Shown here: positions 36,447-47,600 of the stretch, piece by piece
Layout of the letters: each line of letters starts with the position of its first letter
Numbering within the stretch: the first letter of the stretch is position 1
NCBI GenBank assembly: GCA_964017065.1
Contig: OZ024789.1
Span: 7,010,191-7,074,190 of the forward strand
Direction of reading: 5' to 3'
Source of the DNA: Haliclona indistincta
Taxonomy: Eukaryota > Porifera > Demospongiae > Haplosclerida > Chalinidae
Length of the DNA: 64,000 bases
Program-made: the position numbers and the translations under genes
Notes under the pieces: generated by a model
The model's input: only the letters and a program-made list of their open reading frames with translations
Told to the model about the DNA's origin: nothing
Databases searched by the model: none

Positions 36447-36586
36447 TCTGATCACATAAACGCACCGAGTTATAATATTAGCAGCAATCCACACGTGCAC
36501 ACGTGCATGCAAACATTTGCTCACGTGAGTCCGCTTTTTCTTGCTGGTGCATTGCTGTGAGCGTGAACCTTCTGTGCAGGCTAAAT
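36447..36586. promoter_or_regulatory. Divergent promoter region of the Plavaka-like element
   Basis: Only 140 bp separate the start codons of the minus-strand transposase (36446) and the plus-strand coiled-coil gene (36587), so both must be driven from this stretch. It contains overlapping cacacgtgcacacgtgcatg, with two CACGTG E-box-like sites at about 36491-36510, and another cacgtgag at 36523. The regulatory role is inferred from position. Confidence 0.5.
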
Positions 36587-37851
36587 ATGCTATCTTACAG
36601 GCCTCGAGGATCTGTGCAACGAAGAGGCAAGTTTTATAATACATTAATAATGACAATGTTTATACAGATAATGATAGTTGTTACAACTTTCAAAACAGGG
36701 CAGCATGCTAGTGCTAGTAGAGCGATCCCATATTCTCGACCCAGTACTATGAGCACAGACACTAGTTCGTCTTCACATGAGGAACAGTCGGGGAGTGAGC
36801 TGCCTGAATTTCCAGATGACCAAAGCTTGAGTGTGATGGTACAACACTGTTGCACATCATTGCAGACTCACAGTCGACAGCTACAGAAGATACAAGACCA
36901 CCTTACTAGTCTAACAAAACAAGTATCAAGTATTCTTGACAAGCTAAGTGAACAAGAAAGACAGAATTTCAATCTGAAAGATGCACATCTAGAGGTAAAT
37001 GATTGAAATGATAATGTATACTAAGCTGTAGATAAACTATCATCATAATCCCGATCATAATTATTATTACAGAAACCTCTCAGAACTGCAGTAGCGAAAG
37101 CCTACGTCAGCAGTTTAACAAGATCACTGGATGAGGAAACACTATCTGTCAGTTTCAAATTTAACTGATTCTGTTACAGTATCAGTTCCTTACATATTAG
37201 GAAATTTTGCAGGGAGTGCTCGGAGACAGCTGTCTGGAGAAGTACAAGTGTGATATTGCAGCCAGTAGATGCAAGGAACTCATGACGACCTTTAGAGGGG
37301 AAGAAAGGAGGCGTGTAAGTGTGCTGTTTATTACCAGAGTTCATGCACATACGTAAACACAGTTTACTTTAGTTTATATTGTATTTGTTATCTAGATATA
37401 TGGACGCGCTCCCTGTGCAAATGCTTCAAAAAAGAGGACGATAGATTTGGCAGAGGATTTGATAAAATATTTTCAGGCAACAATTTCTGCCAAGGAGATT
37501 TACTCAAGGCATCTCGCAGTACTAGTATGTAAAATTTAATGTCTGGTTCTGTCTTTAATATTAATTATTATTTCGTTACAGCGTCTCTATGTACAGATGA
37601 ATCCTGATGCTGAGTATGCTAAAAGTTTTTTCACTGGATTTCGAGCATGGCTGACGGCTACATATGGAGGAGAGCCCAGTGAAGACAACTATGTGGAAAT
37701 CATGTCACATGATGAACATCATGACTATTTCCTATTTCCAACGGTACCATCACCAGATGAGCTGAGAGCTCTGGTGATGGTAGATGAGCCGAGAGCTTCC
37801 TCATCATCAAGTAATCTAGCTCTCCCACTTGATGATGAGGAAGAAGACTAA
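36587..37851 (+). CDS. Coiled-coil accessory protein with acidic tail, transposon-borne
   Basis: Exons: 36587-36626 (MLSYRPRGSVQRR), 36699-36994 (Ser-rich, then SVMVQHCCTSLQTHSRQL ... KQVSSILDKLSEQERQ, a heptad-like coiled coil), 37073-about 37150 (KPLRTAVAKAYVSSL), about 37213-37314 (VLGDSCLEKYKCDIAA), about 37400-37530 (IYGRAPCANASKKRT) and 37582-37851, ending in DDEEED and a stop. The first intron has a GC donor (AGAG|GCAAGT), a known minor class. The third donor is uncertain. The family is not recognised. It is transcribed divergently from the transposase, as accessory genes of CMC elements often are, and may bind DNA or bridge transposase. Confidence 0.55.
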
Positions 37852-37899
37852 TGTGCACGATTCAAACAATACAATAATATTATAACTTCCAATGATTAT

Positions 37900-38894
37900 T
37901 ACAGTGTCAGTGTTTTGATATAATACTAAACAATTGAATCAAACAGAGAATTTGAAATAAGTGGAAATGGATAACTATAAAGCACTCTGGTTCATTAATC
38001 TTCTGGAAATGAGATATCCCATATTGTGTCTTCTTCGTCTGTTTCATAACTGTAATGCTTATGTCGACATGTTGCCATTTCATGTTGTTGGCGGTGATTG
38101 TAAACCCCACCTCCATCTTGAGCATACCACTAAGCCCGGTAAGCAAGTCAATTTAGTGGACGAAAACATTGGTCAAACAATACTTACATTTTCACACTCC
38201 CAACAACTTCGACTCCATTTTGGTTTCTTTTTCTTTTTTGCGTACCAATTCTAGAAATTGCATGCAATGATATTCTTTCTTCTGTTCAGTATTCATTTCT
38301 TTACCTTGGATCGCCACACACGAGTACATTTGATCATCCTGTTTCATTTACAATAATTAACACCTGACGTTATGTCGACAGAATGCAATCACCTGTTTTT
38401 TTTGCTTTTTTTGTCCACTTCATTAGTATCCAACTCACTGTACATTAATACAAATACACAATGCATTATTTTTTGGATGTAATGACTTACAATCCATCAT
38501 CCACATCTTCCACGTCAGACTCACTAACATAACTAAACACAAGTTATCATGCATGTAGCTAGATTATTACTTGACATACTTCTTCTCTGTATCTAGGGCA
38601 GTTTTTTTATCATCTTCATCACTATACGAAACATAATAATTATACCGTTATTCTGGCACCTATATAAATGCTGCTTACCTGCTTATAACTATAATTTTTT
38701 CACTGTTACTATGAATTTAATAATTATTGCCAACACTTTTAGCAGTAATCATGCTTACCAATCGCTACTAGCACTTTCTGCAGTCTTAGTCCGAGGTCGC
38801 CTGTAATAAGTAAGGCAATGTGTGTAATAGTACAAGCTTTATGATCAGCTTAACTGACTTACTTCCGTGTAGACAGCCACTGACCTGTCGCCAT
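37900..38894 (-). CDS. Small charged protein from many tiny exons, unknown
   Basis: Start at 38894 (MATGQWLSTRK). Short minus-strand exons with gtaag-type donors follow: RPRTKTAESASSDW, DEDDKKTALDTEKK, YVSESDVEDVDDGL, SELDTNEVDKKSKKN, MIKCTRVWRSK, then a Lys/Glu-rich end (FLELVRKKEKETKMESKL) at about 38265-38200. It may continue to about 37950. The Asp/Glu- then Lys-rich composition suggests a disordered nuclear protein. No domain is recognised; it is probably a third gene of the Plavaka-like element. Exon joins are inferred. Confidence 0.4.
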
Positions 38895-39290
38895 ATTTGT
38901 AGATCTACAATAATGTTTCATGGCAATTTCATCTTTGAAACACCATTGATAGTTTCAAGCCAATCAACAGTGTGATCGTTATCAACAGCCGTACAGGGCT
39001 GTTTGCCTGTATCATGGATGAAATATTATGGACGTACTGATACGCGGATGTACCAGTCAACTACATTATTGTTTCTATACTGAAATCAGGCTAATATCAG
39101 CCATGTGCGGTATCGATACAGAAACATTGCTGGATATTTTTGGTTGTGTAATATTGCAGCAAGAAGCTGTCAGTTATCACAGCTTGGTGGGCGTTTGTTT
39201 ACACAGATTAACGCGTGTTAGAAACCACAGTAAACAAGTTAGAATACTATAGCAACTATGTTTCAACGTTGCCAAGGAGTATTGGCTGCA

Positions 39291-40444
39291 ACAAAGTAAG
39301 TTGGCTGGCGCTAGCGGTAGCTGTTTTGAGGTAACGAAGACGCGCCTATACACATGCGCGTCGCTTATACGGGTGGATTTCATCGCGCATAAATATATGC
39401 CGGTCGCGGCAAAAGGGTTGACCAGCAAATTATTGGTACATTCCTGGTACCCGAACCAGCAACTCCTTGGCACCTTAACCAGCAAATTTCAATCAATGTA
39501 ACATTAGTAGGTTGGTAAATGCACGTGGTCCACTCTCCCACATGCTGAAAAACAACAAATAGCAATTACCCACAAGCGCTCACCAGAGGACAGGAGCCTG
39601 AGAGCTGTGTGGCTCAGCATAGGACAGTATTATGTCCCGCAGGCCCCAGCCCCAAGCCAACAACTGGGTGCGGCTGTGGCATAGCTCTTAACTTGCAGAG
39701 CATGCGCATTCGGAGGAACAAAACAATGCTAGGGGAAGTGTATGGGTAACACACCCCTGCAGAAAAACAGCAGGGTAGCCAGTACAGGTATAGCCGGAGG
39801 TAGCTGTCCGAGACTCCGGGGCAATCTAACGATACAGTAACAGCGTACATGGAATACTGCATGGGACATTCAACCCAACATCTCCCCGAAACTATGCTAT
39901 TCTGGTGAAAGATGCCCCTCCCTGCTGCTTAGCGCTAGCCATTGCATGTAACTGTGTGCATTTTACGCACACTTGAATAATTGTACGTACAATTACATAC
40001 AGTAATTGTACATAATAGTACCAATGTAAATATCATAAAAAAAATAAATTTTTAAACACACCTCAACATGGGATCGAACCAGGATATCAAGGCCCTAAGG
40101 CGAATGCACAGAACACGCACTATTTCAACAACCACATGGCTAATACACTCAAACGCAGAACTTATAACAGATCTAGTCCTTTGATATAAGTAAGTAGACA
40201 CGATGCCAACAGTCAAGGAACAACAACACGGCACTCACCTCGTGGATGAACTGTCCCCGTCCAGCGCCCAACAGCTCCCACGGACATAAACCAGCGACCC
40301 ACCAACTCAATCAACCAGCCACCGAGAACACCACAAGTGAACAAGCGCCGCTGGCAGCCAACCCAGACGGGGCAATACACACGCGCTGGGAGCAAGGCTT
40401 GGCATCCCCGTGAGGTAGGGCATGTAGGGAGGTTAACATGTGGC
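39291..40444. other. 5-prime part of element 2 and a terminal-module fragment, no gene
   Basis: 39415-39492 holds the 45-bp-type repeat accttaaccagcaaatttca. 39505-39890 contains aggttggtaaatgcacgtgg followed by tccactctccc, a further Ngaro terminal-module motif. A perfect 16-bp palindrome aattgtacgtacaatt lies at 39979-39994. No coding region is supported. Confidence 0.5.
40055..40150 (-). ncRNA. Possible tRNA-like / SINE-type Pol III promoter
   Basis: The minus strand has a B-box (ggttcgatccc, complement at 40067-40081) preceded by an A-box-like tagccatgtgg about 55 bases upstream, followed by a T-rich stretch. Acceptor-stem pairing could not be found, so this is not a good tRNA gene. It could be a tRNA-derived SINE fragment or chance. 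Confidence 0.25.
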
Positions 40445-40565
40445 GGGACAAGCAATAGCGTGAAGATGGCAGCTGTGCACAACATGTGTCCCGAGACTCC
40501 GCCCTCTGAGGGAGTGTCCACTAGTTATTAACTCCGTTTATATACGAAGTACTATAAACGAGCAT
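40445..40565 (-). repeat. A1 direct repeat, 5-prime end of element 2
   Basis: 121 bp colinear with A2 (21381-21501), ending ctataaacgagcat directly against the satellite. In the minus sense this is the first sequence of the element and probably holds its promoter. Confidence 0.88.
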
Positions 40566-41978
40566 TAAAAACAATGTTCCCATGACGCATAGGAACAATG
40601 GTTTTTTATTTAATTTTTTTTACCATTATTTTATTATTATTATATTTTTTATGTATGTGGTTGCTTGTGTACTATTGAAAAAAATATATAATAATAATAA
40701 AATAATTGTAAAAAAAAATTAAAATAAAAAATTTAAATTAAAAACAATGTCCCCATGACGCATGGGAAATATGGTATTTTATTTAATTTTTTAACCATTA
40801 TTTTATTATTATTATATTTTTTATGTATGTGGTTGCTTGTGTACTATTGGAAAAAATATATAATAATAATAAAATAATTGTAAAAAAATTAAAATAAAAA
40901 AATTAAATTAAAAACAATGTTCCCATGACGCATGGGAACAATGGTTTTTTATTTAATTTTTTTTACCATTATTTTATTATTATTATATTTTTTATGTATT
41001 TGGTAGCTTGTGTACTATTGAAAAAAATATAATAATAATAATAAGATAACGGTAAAAAAAAATTAAAATAAAAAAATTAAATTAAGTTCCCATGACGCAT
41101 GGGAACAATGGTATTTTATTTAATTTTTTTTACCATTATTTTATTATTAATATATTTTTTATGTATGTGGTTGCTTGTGTACTATTGAAAAAAATATATA
41201 ATAATAATAAAATAATGGTAAAAAAATTAAGATAAAAAAATTAAATTAAAAACAATGTTCCCATGACGCACGGGAACAATGGTATCTTATTTAATTTTTT
41301 TACCATTATTTTATTATTATTATATTTTTTATTGATGTGGTAGCTTGTGTACTATTGAATAAAATATATAATAATAATAAAATAATGATAAAAAAAATTA
41401 AAATAAAAAAAAATTAAATTAAAAACAATGTTCCCATGACGCATGGGAACAATGGCTTTTTATTTAATTTTTTTACCATTATTTTATTATTATTATATTT
41501 TTTTATGTATTTGGTAGCTTGTGTGCTATTGAAAAAAATATATATTAATTATAAAATAATTGTAAAAAAAATTAAAATAAAAAAAATTAAATTAAAATCA
41601 ATGTTCCCATGAAGCATGGGAACAATGGTTTTTTATTTAATTTTTTTTACCATTATTTTATTATTATTATATTTTTTATGTATGTGGTTGCTTGTGTACT
41701 ATTGAAAAAAATATATTATAATAATAAAATAATTGTATAAAAAATTAAAATAAAAAATTTAAATTAAAAACAATGTTCCCATGACGCTTGGGAACAATGG
41801 TTTTTTATTTAATTTTTTTACAATTATTTTATTATTATTATATTTTTTATGTATGTGGTTGCTTGTGTACTATTGAAAAAAATATATAATAATAATAAAA
41901 TAATGGTAAAAAAAATTAAAATAAATAAATTAAATTAAAAACAATGTTCCTATGACGCATGGGAACAATGGTTTTTTA
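40566..41978. repeat. AT-rich palindromic satellite, block 4
   Basis: About eight units of about 170 bp of the later type, all in one orientation, bounded by element 2 on the left and a hAT-type insertion on the right. No gene. Confidence 0.92.
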
Positions 41979-43511
41979 CAGGAGGTCCCAGAAAGAAAAA
42001 TTACCGACCCCAGGCCAAAAAGTGGGTGGGTGGGTTGAGCGATTTTTTACACAAAAAGTCATTTTGTGTAAATTTTAGCCACTACAACTCTGGTGCACAT
42101 TGGAGTATTTTTGCAGGTTCTTGACACCAGAGGAGGTCTATATCATGCGGATATAACTTGCATTTGTTATTATTTACAGTGTGAATTTTACAGTGTGTAT
42201 AATATACGTAAAACGCAGAGGAGGTTGGAAGCATTAATATTCAGTCATGTGACTTGTGGTTTGTAAATTCTCTCCAAATCAAAATGTATGGCGAATCTTA
42301 GTTGTCAATTTTACGCTATTCTCTGGACAGAATTTAACGAATTTAGTATGAATCGAAAGCTCTTGCACAGCAGATTACAAATATGCGATCTACCCGATCC
42401 AACCCAGGGGTTCCTGAGCTGCTATGGGCGAGAAAGTAGTGAAGATTCTCAACAGTAGAAAACACTACAGTTATTGTTCGTGCAAGCAATCAGCTTACTG
42501 ACAAGCCTACAACAGACGTCCTGAAGCAAAATCTTGGCGTTTAAAACGGCGAGCGAAGAGACAGCTCCATTGTTATCAGCAAAACCCAGTATACAGCTGA
42601 CGAGACCTGGTCAGAGCTAGAACCAAGAAAGTTGCTTAAATTTAAGCTGTTTCACAGAAGAAAGATTCCTGAATCCAGCACAAGTGTGCTGTATACTGGA
42701 GTTGTGCTACTTCTTCCTAGATTTCACGACATACAAAGCACAGAAACTGGTGTGCAGTGCACTATACAAATAGCTAGAACCAATATTCTAAGATCATATC
42801 TTTAAGTAAGACCAGTAATCAAGCTCTACGCAATACCATTTTAGAAAGAATCCACGAATGAGTTCTAGTGCTGTATGCTAGCGCCATTGAGCCACGCCTC
42901 ACGATGGAACGTTAGCTATGCTCATTCGAAATCACGTGCGCATAATAACAGCCTACAATCACGTGCGCATACTAATGCTTCCAACCTCCTCTGCGTAAAA
43001 CGCAGGTATTATGCTGAGAAGGGTGTGGACTGGAGGCGTGGCTGGCGTGGCGTGGCTGGTCCTGAGCCAGGCAGTTATTCTAGATCTACTCACCAGCTTC
43101 TGCGGTAGATTCAGCTGCACTCAGCTCTTGAGTGTTGTTCTTCCGTCGAAAGAAGCTATCCAATCGTGGAGTTTTAGCAGCATCGGGTGCTTTTCTGTGA
43201 CGAGCACTGCGCTTGTGCTCTGAAACGTGGTAGTCGCGCTAAATCTTGGCTACATTCACAGCGGTAGTGCAGTCACTTTCTGGTCTCTGCTGCTGAAGCA
43301 GTGTTCTGCATGATCGCGATCGATACTAGGCTGATGCACACGTGCTATCGACCGAGCTACGTGTACGCGATCGTCATTTTTTCATGAATATTAATTAGTT
43401 TCACTTGTGAATATCATTATATGACACGTTATGACGTAGTGGGTTGGTGGGTATTGGGGCTATGTAAAAAACCGGCCTGGGGTCGAAAATTTCCGCCACT
43501 GGAACCCCCTG
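41979..43511. mobile_element. Non-autonomous hAT-type transposon
   Basis: The termini are CAGGAGGTCCCAG (left) and, inverted, CAGGGGGTTCCAG (right), with further inverted similarity (gaccccaggcc). The satellite is duplicated as gttttttA at 41971-41978 and gttttttA at 43512-43519, an 8-bp target duplication. CAGG termini and an 8-bp duplication are typical of the hAT superfamily. No transposase is encoded. It contains a second element at 42216-42993. Confidence 0.85.
42216..42993. mobile_element. Nested hAT-like MITE
   Basis: A 778-bp insertion has perfect terminal inverted repeats starting CAGAGGAGGTTGGAAGCATTA at the left, with its complement at the right. It is flanked by cgtaaaacg (42207-42215 and 42994-43002), an 8- or 9-bp target duplication. 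CAGAGG ends suggest hAT; a 9-bp duplication would suggest Mutator instead. No coding capacity. Confidence 0.8.
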
Positions 43512-43848
43512 GTTTTTTATTTAATTTTTTTTCCATTATTTTATTATTATATTTTTTATGTATGTGGTTGCTTGTGTACTATTGAAAAAAATATATAATA
43601 ATAATAAAATAATGGTAAAAAAATTAAAATTAAAAAATTAAATTAAAAACAATGTTCCCATGACGTATGGGAACAATGGTATTTTATTTAATTTTTTTAC
43701 CATTATTTGATTATTATTATATTTTTTATGTATGTGGTTGCTTGTGTACTATTGAAAAAAATATATAATAATAATAAAATAATTGTAAAAAAAATTAAAC
43801 AATGTTCCCATGAAGCATGGGAACAATGGTATTTTATTTAATTTTTTT
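43512..43848. repeat. AT-rich palindromic satellite, block 5
   Basis: Two units of the satellite between the hAT-type element and Ngaro-like element 3. Confidence 0.9.
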
Positions 43849-44344
43849 ATTGAGCGTTTATAATGCAATTATTAGACGCGGTTAATAAACGAGTGGCCAC
43901 TCCTCATGCCGTTGGTCTCCCCATGCCGGTGGTATTTATAGGCGTGACCAGTTCAGTCTGGCTCGTCCACGTTACTTCCATTTTTAATTCTACGTCCTGG
44001 TCGTAGCTGTGTCTCTACTGGCGAATACAACGAACGGTTTTCCTCTTCTCCTTTTCTCTGCTGCTTGCTGCTCGCGCCTCCTGAGTCCACTGGCGATGGT
44101 GACACGTGGCTCGTGACTCGTCGGAGTTCTTGTGGCTCTACTGCTGTTTGGGACGGCTTCATTCCACGTTCTCCTGGGCACCTCGTACCTTGCCGTCAAT
44201 GCCGTGCTGTGTGGTTTTCGATGCTGCGTGAGCGGGGAGACTTTCTGAGCTGGTATGTACATGTATTTAGTTCTCTTGGCTGAGCTCTTCTCCTGTTCAC
44301 TGGTGTCTGCTTCGCAGCTAGCCTGGATTTTACTGTGTATGTAT

Positions 44345-44612
44345 TATTGGTGCATGTTGTCTCAGGTGTTCTCAGCATGTTGTCTCAGGTGTTCTGAGCA
44401 TGTTGTCTCAGTGTTCTGAGCATGTTGTCTCAGGTGTTCTGAGCATGTTGTCTCACAGTGTTCTGAGCATGTTGTCTCACAGTGTTCTGAGCATGTTGTC
44501 TCACAGTGTTCTGAGCATGTTGTCTCAGGTGTTCTGAGCATGTTGTCTCAGGTGTTCTGAGCATATTGTCTCACAGTGTTCTGAGCATGTTGTCTCACGG
44601 TGTTCTGAGCAT
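44345..44612 (+). repeat. Minisatellite of 22-27 bp in element 3
   Basis: About eleven units of gagcatgttgtctcacagtg + ttct, varying by a short caca/gg insertion. It lies in the 5-prime part of the element. No gene. Confidence 0.85.
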
Positions 44613-47600
44613 GGTTGTGTTTTGGGTGAGCAGTATATTATAGTGATATACTGGTTGGTGTGTCTTCTGTCTCCATGTTGCTTTATTAGTTTGGTTGTAG
44701 ACTGTTGGTCCATCCTGTTGTTTCGGTGTGCAATAGACATGGGGTGCTGCTTCTGGTTTGCTGTCCAGCGCATAGTATACTCAGTTTGCTGGATTGTACT
44801 GAATATGTTCTTTACCTCGATTGTTTTGTTATGCGGCTTGTACTGCATGTATTATGGGTTATTGTAGTGTGGTTGTGGTGTGGATTGTGGTAGGTGTTGC
44901 ACTAGGTGGTTTACTATTGTCTTATTTTTGTCCCGACGTTATGTGCTGTGCAGTATGTGTTGTGCTACAGGTTGATTGTTGCTTGCGCTGGCTGTTGTAT
45001 GTTGCACTATGATTGTTCTTTGTCTGTTTTATTTGTGCAGAGTTGTGCTATACGTGCATGTGTGTCGTTTCTTGTTTATGTGGTATGCATTGCTTACTTT
45101 AGCTGTGCTGTGTCTTGCTCTGTATTTATTTGTCTATACCATAATATGTTGCTTGTGCTGTTCAGTATGTGTTGCGGACCCACGGTATGCTGTTTCTTGT
45201 GAGGCAACATATTTCATGTGTTTGTAGCCCTGTCCTAGGACAGACTGTTTTTTTGGGGGGGGCTTTTTAGCGTTTATCAGACTATGAGACATTTGGGTGC
45301 ATTGTTGTAAGCTACCACTCAGCTGACGTTTCTTGCGGGGAGATGGGATTCCTGCTCGGCTCTGTTGTTCGATGCACGTTATTTGATGCATGGCTTGCAG
45401 CACTAGCCCTTCTCTTCTTCTGGGTTTAGCATATTAGTTGCTATAACTTTGAGTATAGCCTTTGCTTGTGTGACGTCTTTTCTTTGGGTTTGGCTTTCTT
45501 GTCTGTTGTTTTCTTACAGGGGATTTTCTATGCCAAATTTATTGGTGTTGTTGATGTTTTTTCTCATACCTCATGCCTGGCTTCAGCATGTGTTGGGTTT
45601 GTTTGTTTCTCATTATGTTACTCATTGCCTCTTGCTTACTTGATGTCCTTAAGATGACATGAGTATCTTTGAGTCGTCATTCTACTGTCATGTCTATGCT
45701 GGCTAGGACGCCTTTTGTTGGGGGTAGGTATATGTGACATCACTAGCCCCTCTCTTCTTATGGGTTTAGCTTAATAGTTACTATAACTTTGAGTATAGTT
45801 GGCTTGGGTAATATTGCGTAATGTTGCCGCTGTGAGTACGGGGTTCTGCTTATGCTGTTAACAACCTGCCTTTAGTGTGGCATGGAAGCTTCTGTCTTCA
45901 TAATTAGTATAGGATGTGAGTCTAATTTATATGTATGGCTGTTAGTTTCTATGGTTGGTTTTCGACGGTGTGACCCACCCTTCAACATCTTGTGGCTTCT
46001 GTTGCTGACCACTTGTTTTTGTTTTTGAGTGGTGCTCTAGTTGTTGTGAGTCACGTTTTCACTCGGCATTCCTTTTTCATTCGTCGGTCCTATCCGACTT
46101 ATTTTGCAGATAAATTCACTTTTTCCACTTCATGGTTCCCTGATTGCGGGTGTTGTTTGCATATCGGTATGGTTTGGTGGTTTGTGCTGAAATGATTTGT
46201 TATTTGCATGGTTGTATGACTGGGCGGGCATTAATTACATTGCCTTTTTTTTTTTTTTTTTTTTACCTCATGTATATGGCTGTGTAGTGGTTGGGTTGCC
46301 TATACAGTATGTGTTGTTTGCTGTATTATTGTTAGTGGTGAGCATTGTATGCTAGTGGTGAGCATGCTAGTGGTGAGCATTGTATGCTAGTGGTGAGCAT
46401 TGTATGCCAGTGGTGAGCATTGTATGCTAGTGGTGAGCATTGTATGCTAGTGGTGTTTGGCAGTATGCATTCTTTGCTGGTTGCTTGTAGGTGTAGTCTC
46501 CATTGTTTATATAGTACGGTATGTGTTGTTTGCTGACTGTTTCTTACTGCCTGGGTTTAGCGTAATAATTATTGCTGTGACTTTGATATGATTTGCTTAG
46601 GTAATGTTGCGTAATGTGGCCTCTGTGAGTATGGGGTTCAGCCTATGCTGTCACCAACCTGCCTTTAGTGGGGCATGGCATCTTTTGTCTTCATATTGTA
46701 GGATGCGAGTCTAATATCTTTCGTATGTATGTGTGTTAGTTTCTAAGGTTAGTTGTCGGGGGTGTGACCCACCTTTCGACATCCGGCGACATCTGTGGTT
46801 GATCTGATCCCTTCTTGTTGGGGTGGTGCTCTAGTTATTGTAAATTCATTTTCCACTTCATGGTTCCCTGATCATTGGTGTCGATTGCATGTAGGTGGTT
46901 TGTGCTAGAATAATTTGTTGCTTGGCATGGTTCTATGACTGTGTGGACATTAGTTGTAATGGTAGGCATTGTCTGCTAGTGGTGTTGCATTACTTGTCTG
47001 TGCTGTACGCAGTATTTGTACAGTGCAGTAGGTTTGTGGTTGCTGGTTTCTTGTCTATGTTATGTGCTTTACTTGACTGCTTCCTGTTCGCATTGCTTAA
47101 TTGTGCAGTGTGTCAGTGGTATTTGTTCCTTGGTTCCTGTCCATGTGGCATTTAGTTGCTGTTTCTATTAATGTTGTTGGCATTTTGCTTATTAGTATAC
47201 ACCCGGTAGGCATTGTTTACTTCACCTTCTGTTTCATGTTGGTACTTAAGTTTCTTTACTCTCCTCTCCCATTTTGCTATCACGTTGCTGTATGCTTTAC
47301 CTGCCAGTCTATGTTGTTTCCTTTCTACATTGCTAGCACAAGGCTGCCTGCAGAGGTATGTTGTTTCCTCTACATTGCTAGCTTGATGCGGTATGCTTTG
47401 CCTGCTAGCCTATGTTGTTTCCTCTCTACATTGCTAGCACAATGCTGGATAGGCAGCCTGCAGAGGTATGTTGTTCCTCTTTACAATGCTTTGCCTTCGG
47501 TATGCTTTGCCTGCTAGTTTATGTTGTTTCCTCTCTGCGTTGCCAACTCAATGCTGTATGGGTTACCTGCTGGACTATGTTGTTTCCTCTCTATATTGTT

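Larger units (their letters stand above)
31960..39290. mobile_element. Plavaka/CMC-like DNA transposon with three genes (borders approximate)
   Basis: The element contains a minus-strand transposase gene (36446-32208), a divergent plus-strand coiled-coil gene (36587-37851) and a minus-strand gene of many small exons (38894-about 38150). Exact ends were not found. The flanks at 31970-32170 and 39000-39120 both contain several GTATC-type motifs (tgtatcag, tgataccgc, ggtatcgatacag) that could be subterminal repeats of a CACTA/CMC-type element. A repeat of about 45 bp present at both 23625-23743 and 39415-39492 suggests the original insertion zone in element 2. Confidence 0.55.
20777..40565 (-). 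mobile_element. Ngaro-like element 2 with split direct repeats, interrupted by nested transposons
   Basis: The minus strand shows the order A1 (40565-40445), body, tyrosine recombinase remnant (22640-22028), B1 (21945-21500), A2 (21501-21381), B2 (21222-20777). That A1 ... B1-A2-B2 arrangement is the split direct repeat structure known for Ngaro and PAT retrotransposons. The satellite is interrupted without target duplication at aaatgaaa / taaaaacaatg. A1 and A2 differ at about one of 121 positions, and B1 and B2 have the same length (446 bp) with few differences, so the element is young. The middle, about 23.7-39.4 kb, is filled by later insertions; Gag and RT are not recognisable and seem deleted. 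Confidence 0.8.
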
